From CBDCFV01 sp965203835 (GTDB lineage Bacteria > Chloroflexota > Dehalococcoidia > Lucifugimonadales > UBA3495), in the NCBI GenBank assembly GCA_965203835.1, contig OZ241919.1, forward strand, positions 4,030,001 through 4,094,000: a stretch of 64,000 nt of DNA, read 5' to 3'. Of this stretch, positions 51,710 through 59,833 are shown piece by piece. Position numbers and translations under genes: made by a program. How positions within the stretch are numbered: position 1 is the stretch's first letter; each line of letters starts with the position of its first letter. The notes beneath the pieces were generated by a model. It did no database searches, had not been told where the DNA came from, and was given only the letters and a program-made list of their open reading frames with translations.

Positions 51710-53137
51710 TCAGTCCGCTATGGCGGGCCAGCGTCCTGCGCTGGGTGAGATAGCCTCGTAGCCTTGGGCCACCCTGAACAGTGCAGCCTCGTCGAAGGGG
51801 CTGCCGATGAATTGAATCCCTATGGGAAGCCCGCTTTCGGTAAAGCCGCAAGGGACGGAGATGGCGGGGAGTCCGGTGGCGTTCATGGGGCTGGTGTTGC
51901 GGGAGATGAGGGACGATCCCGGCCCCCGTACACGGTGGTCTGCGCCCTCCATGTTGATGTACGGCGCGTCGATGCGGGGCGCGGGCACCGGAGACGTGGG
52001 GGTGACCAGGAAGTCCACCTCGGTCAGTATCCGGGCGTGCTCCTCTTTTATGATACGTTGCACCTTCATTGACTTGGAATAGTCGCGGCCAAGAACGAAC
52101 TGGCCGGCCAGGGTGCGGTACAGCGTGTCCGGGCCATAGGCCTCGCGGTTGGCGTCGATATACGGCTCGTGGGTAACGATCCTGTCGGCCATGGGAGCGA
52201 TGTTCAAGGCTCCGGCGTACTCCATGCTGGGGATGCTTACTTCCTGTATCACGACACCCAATTCCTGAAGGGCTGCTATTGCACGCCGGACCGTCTCTTC
52301 GACTTCTCCGTCGAGTTCCTCGAAGTAGTAGTTGGAAGGGACGCCGATTTTCAGTCCGGCCAGGTTTTGCCCCATGGCCGCCGAATAGTCCGGAACGGGG
52401 ACAGGTATAGTGCTGGGGTCGCGGGAGTCGTACCCGGCGATGGCCTGCAACACCAACGCACTATCGCTGACGGAGCGGGTCATCGGCCCGATGTGATCGC
52501 CGTTGAAGCTGGTGACAAGCAAGCCGCGTTGACTCACCCGGCCAAAGGTCTGCTTGAGTCCCACCACGCCGCAGAAGGTGCCGGGCAACCGGACGGAGCC
52601 GCCCAGGTCGGTCCCAAGCGATGCAAAGGTCACGCCGCTGGCGACGTTGGCCGCCCCGCCGCCGCTGGAGCCGCCGGGCACATGGTCCAGGTCCCACGGG
52701 TTGTGCACGGCGCCGTAGAAAGGGTTGTTGGAGGTTGCGCCGGCGGCGAACTCTTCCAGGTTCTCTTTGCCGATGATTATCGCCCCCACTTGCTTGCACC
52801 GCCGGACGACTTCGGCGTCCTCGTCGGGCACATAATCGGCCAGGACTTTAGTTCCCAGGGTGGTCAGAATCCCGGCGGTGGCCAGGTTGTCCTTGATTCC
52901 GATGGGAACACCCTGTAACGGGCCAAGGTACTCCCCGCGAGCTATGGCTGCTTCCTGTTCCCGCGCTTGGGCTCGCGCCTGATCGTGCAGGATGGTAATG
53001 AAGGAGTTCAGCTGTGGTTGCAGGCGTTCGGCGCGGGCCAGAGCCGCCTCCGTCAACTCCACCGGGGAGACTTCGCCGGCCCGTATTCTGGGGGCCAGTT
53101 CGGTGATTGTGAGTTTAAGCAGGTCCTCGTTAGCCAT
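51710..53137 (-). CDS. Amidase signature enzyme (GatA/AtzF-like)
   Basis: This 475-residue amidase has the Ser-cisSer-Lys triad: Lys82 in GVPIGIKDNLA, the Ser pair in VPGGSSGGGAANV (residues 157-158) and the nucleophile Ser181 in GTDLGGSVRLPG. It could be GatA of the tRNA amidotransferase or a catabolic amidase. A GatC/AtzG-like small protein precedes it with an 8-base overlap, but no gatB is nearby; with the catabolic surroundings, a catabolic role is at least as likely. Confidence 0.87.
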   Translation of the reverse strand: MANEDLLKLTITELAPRIRAGEVSPVELTEAALARAERLQPQLNSFITILHDQARAQAREQEAAIARGEYLGPLQGVPIGIKDNLATAGILTTLGTKVLADYVPDEDAEVVRRCKQVGAIIIGKENLEEFAAGATSNNPFYGAVHNPWDLDHVPGGSSGGGAANVASGVTFASLGTDLGGSVRLPGTFCGVVGLKQTFGRVSQRGLLVTSFNGDHIGPMTRSVSDSALVLQAIAGYDSRDPSTIPVPVPDYSAAMGQNLAGLKIGVPSNYYFEELDGEVEETVRRAIAALQELGVVIQEVSIPSMEYAGALNIAPMADRIVTHEPYIDANREAYGPDTLYRTLAGQFVLGRDYSKSMKVQRIIKEEHARILTEVDFLVTPTSPVPAPRIDAPYINMEGADHRVRGPGSSLISRNTSPMNATGLPAISVPCGFTESGLPIGIQFIGSPFDEAALFRVAQGYEAISPSAGRWPAIAD

Positions 53138-53330
53138 CTAATTCGCCTCCTTCGTCGACTTTCAAAAGGCGGCCGGACATGACGTTGGAAAGGTCCAACT
53201 CCCGCAGCTTCTCCACCTCGGCCAGATAGTTGTTCAACTCCGGCTCAATAAGGTCCAGCTCGCTGTCGGAAAGTTCGAAGCCGTGGAAGTCTCGGATCAT
53301 AGCTCTCAAGGTGTCTTTCGAAACGGGCAT
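53130..53330 (-). CDS. GatC/AtzG-like small amidase partner
   Basis: This 66-residue helical protein (DFHGFELSDSELDLIEPELNNYLAEVEKLREL) resembles GatC or AtzG, small proteins that wrap around and stabilise amidase subunits. Its end overlaps the amidase start by eight bases, which supports partnership. GatC-like similarity is weak in sequence and rests partly on context. Confidence 0.62.
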   Translation of the reverse strand: MPVSKDTLRAMIRDFHGFELSDSELDLIEPELNNYLAEVEKLRELDLSNVMSGRLLKVDEGGELDG

Positions 53331-53531
53331 GTGTTCACCTCATATTTGGGGCCGTGGTTGGGCTGAGTGTACAGGCTGTGCCTGGGGGTGGCAATAGCGC
53401 AGAGGTTGGGCTTCCATCTTCCGCTGGCGACGCATTTAATTTTGGGACTGCTTCTAGTATCATTGATTCAAACCTCCGCAGGCGTTCGCGTCGGTTGTGC
53501 CGATACCCGCGCTTGGGTTCGAGTTGATCAA

Positions 53532-55373
53532 TTGAGGAACCTGGCCAACTTTCTGGTCCACCTGTTTGGGCGCGACGGGGACTTAAAGCGTTCGTACCTC
53601 TCCGCAGTCCATGACCGCTGTTTGCTGTGCGAAGAGGTTATCAGCGAGTCGGCGGCGTATCTGACCTACCGGGTTTGTCCCTTCTGCCGGTTCCACTACA
53701 CCCTGTCGGCCAGACAGCGGGTAGAGTTGCTGGCTGACAAACGGACGTTCAAGGAGTCCCACAAGTATCTCAGTTCGGTTTCGCCGTTGTCTTTCAGCAG
53801 GCGGAACCCGTACCAGAAGTTGATCTCCCGCGACCAGAACCGCACCGGGTTGACCGAGGCTGCCGTCATAGGACGGTGCCGTATTGACGGGATGGAAGTG
53901 ATGCTGGTGGTGTTGGACTTCGGGTTCATGGGCGGGAGCATGGGCAGCGTGGTCGGGGAAAAAGTTGCCACCGCCCTGGAGACTGCGGCCAGACGTGACT
54001 TGCCATTGGTGGCGCTGGTTACGGGCGGCGGCGCAAGGGTGCAGGAAGGTGTGCTGTCGCTGATGCAGATGGCGAAGACGGTGACGGCCGCCAATCGCTT
54101 GCGTGAGAAAGGCGTTCCGTTCATCGTGGTGCTGGCCAATCCCTCCACCGGACAGGCCTATGCCAGCTTCGCCAACCTGGCCGACGTCATCATTGCGGAG
54201 CCAGGGTCGCTTATTGGCCTGTCGCCTTTGAGAACGTTGCAGGAAAGAGCCAAAGCTCCGCTGCCTCTTGACGCCCATACCGCAGAGTCACACTTGGGCC
54301 ACGGTCTGCTGGACAACGTGGTCGACCGACAGGTCCTTCATTCCCGGCTGTCTATGTTGCTGCAAATTCTCACAACGCAAAAAAACAACAAGGCCGATGC
54401 CAAGGACTTTCTCAAGTTGGAATTTGACGGGTTGAACGATTATCAACCTGAGCCTTGGGAAGCCGTCACGGTAGCCCGAAATGACGAGCGTCCCCTCGCG
54501 TCCAACTACATGAGGGCGATGCTGGACCCATTTATAGAATTGCATGGGGACCGGCTGAACAGTGACGACCGGTCAATTGTAGGAGGCGTGGGGTTTCTTT
54601 GCGGAGAGCCGGTGGCGGTGATAGGCCAGCAGCGGCCCATGTCGTTGGAAGGCGAACGTTACCATGTTTATCCGGATGGGCTGCGAAAAGCCCAGCGAGT
54701 GATAAATATTTCGAAGCGGTTCAGATTGCCGTTGATCACGCTGGTGGATACGCAAGGCGCCGACCCAAGCCTGGAAGCCGAGGAGCATGGGATAGGCAAT
54801 GCTATCGCTACGACGTTGTCGTTGATGTTGGACGTGCCTACTCCGGTGATTTCGGTGATCATTGGAGAGGCCGGTAGCGAAGGGGCGTTGGCGTTGGGCC
54901 TTTCGGACCAGATATTGATGCAGCAATACGCCATATACTCGCCGATTACCTTGAACCACAACCTGGGCGGCACGTATCCGGACCACATGCTGGACCGGGA
55001 GGCGGCGGAGGCATTGATGCTGACCGCGCAGGACTGCCTGGAGTTGGGGATTGTCGATCAGTTGGTGCCAGAGCCTTACGGCGGGTCCCACACGAACCCG
55101 CGGGGGGCTTCCCTAATGCTCCAGGTGGCTTTGATCAAGCAGTTGAACGGGCTGTCGAAGCTGTCTCAGAGCAAGCTTCTCAAACGCCGTTATCAAAAGT
55201 TCCGCCGCATGGGAGAGCAGACCAAGTACTCGCAGGAAGCGATGAATTACGAAGTGGAGTTGTTGAAGGGCATTACTTCCGGAGAAGGCAACGCGAAGTC
55301 GGGCCGACGCTGGCGCAAGAAAAAGGCGCCGCGGGGTTCATCCCGCGGCGCCGTTGGTTCAACCGTTGAGTGA
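53532..55373 (+). CDS. accDA: Acetyl-CoA carboxylase carboxyltransferase, AccD-AccA fusion
   Basis: This chain of about 613 residues fuses both carboxyltransferase subunits. The AccD half has a four-Cys zinc ribbon (CLLCEEV, then CPFCRFHY), GFMGGSMGSVVGEK and VTGGGARVQEG. The AccA half has FIELHGDR, VDTQGADPSLEAEEHGIG and VIIGEAGSEGALALG. It transfers CO2 from carboxybiotin to acetyl-CoA for fatty acid synthesis; biotin carrier and carboxylase genes are not here. The start is uncertain: the frame is open to GTG 53367, but the leader is hydrophobic and atypical, so TTG 53532 is proposed. The last codons are encoded by a strong hairpin. Confidence 0.82.
   Translation: MRNLANFLVHLFGRDGDLKRSYLSAVHDRCLLCEEVISESAAYLTYRVCPFCRFHYTLSARQRVELLADKRTFKESHKYLSSVSPLSFSRRNPYQKLISRDQNRTGLTEAAVIGRCRIDGMEVMLVVLDFGFMGGSMGSVVGEKVATALETAARRDLPLVALVTGGGARVQEGVLSLMQMAKTVTAANRLREKGVPFIVVLANPSTGQAYASFANLADVIIAEPGSLIGLSPLRTLQERAKAPLPLDAHTAESHLGHGLLDNVVDRQVLHSRLSMLLQILTTQKNNKADAKDFLKLEFDGLNDYQPEPWEAVTVARNDERPLASNYMRAMLDPFIELHGDRLNSDDRSIVGGVGFLCGEPVAVIGQQRPMSLEGERYHVYPDGLRKAQRVINISKRFRLPLITLVDTQGADPSLEAEEHGIGNAIATTLSLMLDVPTPVISVIIGEAGSEGALALGLSDQILMQQYAIYSPITLNHNLGGTYPDHMLDREAAEALMLTAQDCLELGIVDQLVPEPYGGSHTNPRGASLMLQVALIKQLNGLSKLSQSKLLKRRYQKFRRMGEQTKYSQEAMNYEVELLKGITSGEGNAKSGRRWRKKKAPRGSSRGAVGSTVE
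55325..55352 (-). terminator. Terminator hairpin inside the accDA 3' end
   Basis: A perfect 11-bp stem (GGCGCCGCGGG/CCCGCGGCGCC) with a six-base loop lies within the final accDA codons. On the minus strand it is followed by TTTTTCTTGC, 45 bases past the stop of the convergent Mrp gene, so it probably terminates that gene. Confidence 0.7.
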
Positions 55374-55396
55374 TTGGTGAGTGACTGGGGCTGCGT

Positions 55397-56206
55397 TCAG
55401 CTTGCCTCGCGTCCCAGTTCCTGAAGGCTCCGCCTGATTCCCGTAGCCAAGTGGGAATATTCCTCGGCGACGGAACCGTCCAGCAGGGCGGTGGGCCTTG
55501 AGGTATCCCGGTAGGAAGGGCTCATGGCCAGGTTTCCCAGGAAAGGCGCTTCCACATCCTCGGCCAATCGTCTTCCGCCGCCCTCGCCGAATATATCCCC
55601 AGTGTAGTTTTCAACCACACCCAAGACGTTCAGGTTGAGCTTGCGGATCATGTTGATGCAGCGCTTGGCGTCCATATTGGCCAGAAGTTGCGGCGTGCTT
55701 ACGACAACGAAACCGTCCATCGGCACGGTCTGCATGACGGTGAGCGGCGAATCCGACGTTCCGGGGGGAAGGTCCACAACCAGATAGTCCAGATCACCCC
55801 AATCGGTAACCTGCAGGAACTGGTTGATGGCGTTGTGAATCATGGGGCCGCGCCAGATGATGGCCTCTTCATCGTTTTCCTGGAAGAAGGCCATCGAAAC
55901 TACTCGGACCCCCCACTTTTCCGAAGGGTGGATCTGGCCGTCGACGTAGTCCGGCTTGTCCTCGATGCCCAATACCTTGGTAACGTTGGGACAATCGATG
56001 TCCACATCCAGCAGACCGACCTGGTTGCCTTCTTGCGCGAGGGTAACGGCAAGGTTAACGGCCACGGTGGTCTTGCCAACCCCGCCTTTGCCGCTGTAGA
56101 CGCCGATCTTGGTCTTGATTTTGGAGAGCCTGTCAGTAATCTGACGTTTTTGCTCCCAGCTCCGTTTAATTTGTTCCAGCCGGGCGTTTTGCTGGGGGGT
56201 TGTCAT
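55397..56206 (-). CDS. Mrp/ApbC/NBP35-type P-loop ATPase lacking the CxxC
   Basis: This 269-residue protein has the deviant Walker A YSGKGGVGKTTVAVNLA (residues ~38-54), the LVVDLPPGTSDS switch region and VVVSTPQLLANMDAKRCINM. Mrp proteins carry Fe-S clusters to target proteins. The usual CPHC segment after VENM is missing: the sequence runs GVVENYTGDIFGEGGG. The N-terminal DUF59 domain often fused to Mrp is a separate gene just upstream. Cluster binding, if any, must differ from canonical Mrp. Confidence 0.85.
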   Translation of the reverse strand: MTTPQQNARLEQIKRSWEQKRQITDRLSKIKTKIGVYSGKGGVGKTTVAVNLAVTLAQEGNQVGLLDVDIDCPNVTKVLGIEDKPDYVDGQIHPSEKWGVRVVSMAFFQENDEEAIIWRGPMIHNAINQFLQVTDWGDLDYLVVDLPPGTSDSPLTVMQTVPMDGFVVVSTPQLLANMDAKRCINMIRKLNLNVLGVVENYTGDIFGEGGGRRLAEDVEAPFLGNLAMSPSYRDTSRPTALLDGSVAEEYSHLATGIRRSLQELGREAS

Positions 56207-56278
56207 CCAATCCTCCCGCCGGACTTCTTCCGGGTGTTATTGGCGCTCAAAATGGCAGGTTCCGGGACCGCTAAGGCC

Positions 56279-56584
56279 CTAGATGCCCAACTGGGCCCTG
56301 GCTTCTTCACTGATCAAGTCGGGAGACCAGGGCGGGTCAAAGACCAGCTCTATCTCCACTTCTCCGACTCCCTCAACGTCCTGAATGGCCCATTCCGCCT
56401 GCTGGGCGATGAACGGCCCCATCCCGCAGCCGGGGAAGGTGAGGGTCATTTGCACGTATACGTCGCCCTCGTTGACCTGCACGTCGTAGATAAGTCCCAA
56501 GTCCACAACGTTTACCGGTATCTCTGGATCATAGACCGTTTTCAGGCATTCGTAGATGTCAGCCGAGTTAACTTGCGTTGTCAT
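56279..56584 (-). CDS. DUF59/MIP18 family Fe-S assembly protein (SufT/PaaD-like)
   Basis: This 101-residue protein has YECLKTVYDPEIPVNVVDLGLIYDV and MTLTFPGCGMGPFIAQQAE with the conserved reactive Cys. DUF59 proteins help mature Fe-S proteins and frequently form the N-terminal domain of Mrp. It lies 72 bases upstream of the Mrp gene on the same strand and probably works with it as a split version. Confidence 0.87.
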   Translation of the reverse strand: MTTQVNSADIYECLKTVYDPEIPVNVVDLGLIYDVQVNEGDVYVQMTLTFPGCGMGPFIAQQAEWAIQDVEGVGEVEIELVFDPPWSPDLISEEARAQLGI

Positions 56585-56774
56585 TGTCGCCTCCGAAGGG
56601 GCTGGATAGATTTACCAACATGCAATTATAGGGATAGTTGACTATATTGAGCAACAACAGCCTGGGATGGACCCGGGAAACTGGACAACCGGCTAAGTGA
56701 GTGAGAGCCTTGCTCCAAGGAAAACGCCCTCGCCACAAAGGGCAGCACATGCCTATTCGGAAGGAGGTCCAAGC

Positions 56775-57455
56775 ATGGGCACTATATCCGTGAACCGGTT
56801 AGCGGGTCTGTCCCTCATATTCGGCCCGATAATCGCCTTCGTCTTCTTTCTCATAGAGCCGGGTGGACTACTGATAGACAGCGCCGACGTGTCGGACGCT
56901 GCGGGCTCCATAACGGCCAAGGGCGCCAACGCGGTGCTGACCAAGGTAACCAACATTGGGATAATCCTTGGCCTGACCATAATACTCTCGGGCCTCTATG
57001 CGCTAATGCGGAATGTAACCTTGCAGGGCAACGGCAAGGCGTTGGTCCAGATGGGCTTCTTCATGATCCTAGTCGGACTGACCGGTTGGATCCTAGCCGT
57101 GGGCATGGACTTCATTCTGGCCGATGCCCAAACCAGTGACCAGATCAGGGGAAGCGTTCCCGTCTACCACGTCGGCTCCGCTCTGCTCTACGCAGGTGGG
57201 ATTTCGCTTGGGTTTGGCGGCTTCATTTTCGCGTTGGGCCTCTCCACGAGAGACGACTTCAACCGGATAATCTCGCTGTTGGCTGCCCTTGTCAGCTTGG
57301 CCGTAATGGTCTTTTTCATGATAGCCGTACTTAACAGCGACGGCCGCGACACCTTTATCTCCTTGGCCCGGGGTTTCTACGTGCTGCTGGTTATCTGGTA
57401 TGGATATCTGGGCTTCGTGCTGATGAACCGACCCGATCCCGACCTGTGGCAATAG
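56775..57455 (+). CDS. Six-helix integral membrane protein of unknown function
   Basis: This 226-residue protein has six predicted transmembrane segments and little else. It begins MGTISVNRLAGLSLIFGPII and ends in a short polar tail (NRPDPDLWQ). I do not recognise a family; its size and topology resemble DUF998/DUF4386-type proteins. ATG 56775 has AGGAGG seven bases upstream. Confidence 0.7.
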   Translation: MGTISVNRLAGLSLIFGPIIAFVFFLIEPGGLLIDSADVSDAAGSITAKGANAVLTKVTNIGIILGLTIILSGLYALMRNVTLQGNGKALVQMGFFMILVGLTGWILAVGMDFILADAQTSDQIRGSVPVYHVGSALLYAGGISLGFGGFIFALGLSTRDDFNRIISLLAALVSLAVMVFFMIAVLNSDGRDTFISLARGFYVLLVIWYGYLGFVLMNRPDPDLWQ

Positions 57456-57474
57456 ACAGAGTCCAAGACTTGCC

Positions 57475-57506
57475 GGCGGCCGTCCTGAGGTCAAGGGACG
57501 GCCGCC
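57475..57506. terminator. Terminator-like hairpin between convergent genes
   Basis: A perfect 11-bp stem (GGCGGCCGTCC/GGACGGCCGCC) with a ten-base loop lies 20 bases past the membrane-protein stop. It has no T tract but is placed where a terminator would be expected. Confidence 0.5.
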
Positions 57507-57565
57507 GCACACGAGCGGTTGCTGAAGCGAATCCGGGGCCTTCCCGGACACCTCTATCCTCGTGC

Positions 57566-58534
57566 TTACGGTATCAGCAAGACCTTTCCGGTGGTGGCGC
57601 GGCCTTCCAACTGGCGATGGGCCTCGGCCGCTTCCGACAACGGGAAGACGTGCTCGATGCGCAGCTTCAGTTCCCCGGACTTGACCCAGCCCAGGATGTC
57701 GTTGGCCCGATGTTCCAGTTCTGCCCGAGTAGCGGTATAGTCGGCCAAGCCGGGCCGGGTGAGGAACAGGGACCCGTTGGACAGGACACGGGGGTCTTGC
57801 GGCGGGACGGGGCCGCTGGCCTGCCCGTAAAGCACCATGTAGCCTCGCCGTCCCAAGCAACTGACGCTCTGATCGAAGGTCGTTTTGGCCACAGAGTCGT
57901 AGACCACCTGAACACCCTCGCCGTTGGTGGACCGCTTGACCTCTTCAGCGAAGTCCTGCTGCGTATACAGAATTACCTCGTCCGCGCCCGCCTCTCTGGC
58001 CAGTTCGGCCTTGGCCTCCGTGGAAACCGTGGAAAATACATACCCGCCCAATTGCTTTACCATCTGGATGAGCAACAAGCCCACGCCACCGGCGCCTGCG
58101 TGTATCAACACCCGGTCTCCTTGTTGCACCGGGTAGGTGGCGTAACAGAGGTAGTGGGCGGTCATGCCTTGCAGCATAACGGCAGCCCCGGCTTTCGCAT
58201 CCAGCCCTTCAGGCATTTTTATCAACCTCGCCGAAGGGACAACGGATAGTTCCGCGTAGGCGCCGGGGGTACTGGAATAAGCGACCAAGTCCCCTTCCTT
58301 AACTTCGGTCACCCCTGGGCCCACTCCGCGGACGGTGCCTGCGGCCTCCAGTCCAATGATCCACGGAAGGGATGGACTCGGGTTTACCCCGGCACGGGTG
58401 TAGACGTCGGTGAAGTTCACGCCGGCTGCCTCAATTTGCACCAAGGCCTGACCCTCACCCGGTTGCGGGTCGGCTACGTCCTGGTACTTCAACACTTCGG
58501 GGCCGCCGTGTTCCGCCATTTGGACTGCTTTCAC
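57566..58534 (-). CDS. qor: Zinc-independent quinone oxidoreductase (MDR family)
   Basis: This 322-residue medium-chain reductase begins MKAVQMAEHGGPEVLKYQDV and has the GroES-like domain with NFTDVYTRAGV. The NADPH Rossmann site is VLIHAGAGGVGLLLIQMVKQLGG (AGGVG), followed by VVYDSVAKTTFDQSVSCLGRRGYMVLYG. The zinc-binding cysteines of alcohol dehydrogenases are absent. It reduces quinones or enones with NADPH. The gene is monocistronic. Confidence 0.9.
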   Translation of the reverse strand: MKAVQMAEHGGPEVLKYQDVADPQPGEGQALVQIEAAGVNFTDVYTRAGVNPSPSLPWIIGLEAAGTVRGVGPGVTEVKEGDLVAYSSTPGAYAELSVVPSARLIKMPEGLDAKAGAAVMLQGMTAHYLCYATYPVQQGDRVLIHAGAGGVGLLLIQMVKQLGGYVFSTVSTEAKAELAREAGADEVILYTQQDFAEEVKRSTNGEGVQVVYDSVAKTTFDQSVSCLGRRGYMVLYGQASGPVPPQDPRVLSNGSLFLTRPGLADYTATRAELEHRANDILGWVKSGELKLRIEHVFPLSEAAEAHRQLEGRATTGKVLLIP

Positions 58535-58746
58535 AATGTTGCCTCCTGATTATTGGGTCTGACTTATTGGACTTCACCGGAGAATGAGGCCCGTGATGAT
58601 GTCACCGGACATAGGCGCCGTGGATTCCGAATTGGCCTGTACCCGGTTGCCTTGACTTCCAGTAGGGCAGGATGGGACAGCTCAATGACGCCAATGCGCA
58701 GATAGTATACCCTCAAACCACGCCGCGCCGCATACTTGGATTTTCG

Positions 58747-58775
58747 TTGCCATACCTTGGGGAAGCTGATATGAT
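58747..58775 (+). promoter_or_regulatory. Sigma-70-like promoter upstream of the greA-fusion gene
   Basis: TTGCCA (-35) and TATGAT (-10) are separated by exactly 17 bases. Transcription would begin near 58782. The rest of 58535-58746 holds no gene I can support. Confidence 0.5.
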
Positions 58776-58875
58776 GGTTCAGCGGGACACGGTGCGAGAA
58801 ACGATGTTGAAACTGCTACAAGGTTGGCGGTACCATGGCTGTCAGCCTCATTCAGACTCCTTCGATTAGAAGAAT

Positions 58876-58911
58876 GCCCACACAGGCGGACCGCCGGGTG
58901 TGGGCTTATTT
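58876..58911 (+). terminator. Leader terminator/attenuator hairpin
   Basis: GCCCACAC/GTGTGGGC arms with an inner GGCGG/CCGCC stem are followed by TTATTT. It lies about 100 bases past the candidate promoter and 30 bases before the greA-fusion start, so it could end a short leader RNA or act as an attenuator. Confidence 0.6.
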
Positions 58912-58941
58912 GTGAATACGCCAAGGGATGGAGGTATAGCA

Positions 58942-59760
58942 TTGGTGAGCGAGAGTAATCCGTCTCTTTCCGAAGCGCTGACCAAATTTGTCGCCGCCAA
59001 GAAGGGTGGGAAGAAAGCCCAGGATGGGCATCAAGAGCTAGGTCGTTTCGTGGCTTGGTGCGGACGCGAGCGCAGTGTGAGCGACCTCTCTCCGTCGGAA
59101 GTGGCTGACTACGCCCAGCATATAGGCCGGGGCGGTGCGGAATCAGCCAGCAGGCTCAGCCCATTGAAGACTTTCCTTGCTTACCTGAAAGACGAAGGCT
59201 GGATACAGAATGGGCTTGCGGCCCATTTGAGAGTACCCAGAAGCCGCCGCAATAGCGCCTCCCGGACCGGCGCCTCCCCTATTGCCGAGGAGAATGCTCC
59301 CCAGTTGAGCCAGGAAGGCTACAACCGTCTGCTGGCCCAGTTGGAGCAACTCAAGGGAGAGCGTGTCGATGTCATCGCAGATATCCGTCGGGCCATGGAA
59401 GACAAGGACTTTCGTGAGAACGCTCCACTTGAAGCAGCGAAAGAACGCCAGGGTATCGTGGAGTCCAAAATCAGGGAGTTGGAAGCCAGCTTGGCAAACA
59501 CCATCGTTGTAGACAGTGGACGCCGGGTTGCGCAGCAAAAAGTAGTGGTGGGTTCGAAGCTGACTCTGAAGGATATTGACTCGGGCAAGAAGATGAGCTA
59601 TACGCTGGTGGATGTCCGGGAGGCCGACGTTGCTTCGGGAAAGATATCCACCGTCTCGCCGGTAGGACAGGCCTTGATGAACCGCCAAGCTGGTGAAGAG
59701 GTTGAAATCAATGTACCTCGCGGCACCCGGCGCTACTTGATAGAGAAGATCGGCAGCTAA
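58942..59760 (+). CDS. Integrase-type SAM-like domain fused to transcription elongation factor GreA
   Basis: Residues ~8-98 of this 272-residue protein read as a tyrosine-recombinase core-binding (SAM-like) domain: SLSEALTKFVAAKK, then FVAWCGRERSVSDLSPSEVADYAQHI and SPLKTFLAYLKDEGWI. No recombinase catalytic domain follows. After a basic linker comes a complete GreA. Its coiled coil runs LSQEGYNRLLAQLEQLKGE, then RRAMEDKDFRENAPLEAAKERQ, with tip acids Asp156 and Glu159 kept. Its FKBP-like C-terminal domain ends in PRGTRRYLIEKI. GreA restarts backtracked RNA polymerase by stimulating RNA cleavage; the added domain could bind DNA. TTG 58942 has GGAGG seven bases upstream. Confidence 0.82.
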   Translation: MVSESNPSLSEALTKFVAAKKGGKKAQDGHQELGRFVAWCGRERSVSDLSPSEVADYAQHIGRGGAESASRLSPLKTFLAYLKDEGWIQNGLAAHLRVPRSRRNSASRTGASPIAEENAPQLSQEGYNRLLAQLEQLKGERVDVIADIRRAMEDKDFRENAPLEAAKERQGIVESKIRELEASLANTIVVDSGRRVAQQKVVVGSKLTLKDIDSGKKMSYTLVDVREADVASGKISTVSPVGQALMNRQAGEEVEINVPRGTRRYLIEKIGS

Positions 59761-59795
59761 TCCACGCGCAGTCCGACAGGAACCAAGACGTTAAA

Positions 59796-59825
59796 GAGGC
59801 CTGCATTTTGCAGGCCTCCTGTTTT
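59796..59825. terminator. Bidirectional intrinsic terminator
   Basis: A 10-bp stem (GAGGCCTGCA/TGCAGGCCTC) with a three-base loop is followed by CTGTTTT on the plus strand and TTTAA on the minus strand. It separates the convergent greA-fusion and peroxiredoxin genes. Confidence 0.8.
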
Positions 59826-59833
59826 GGGCGGAC

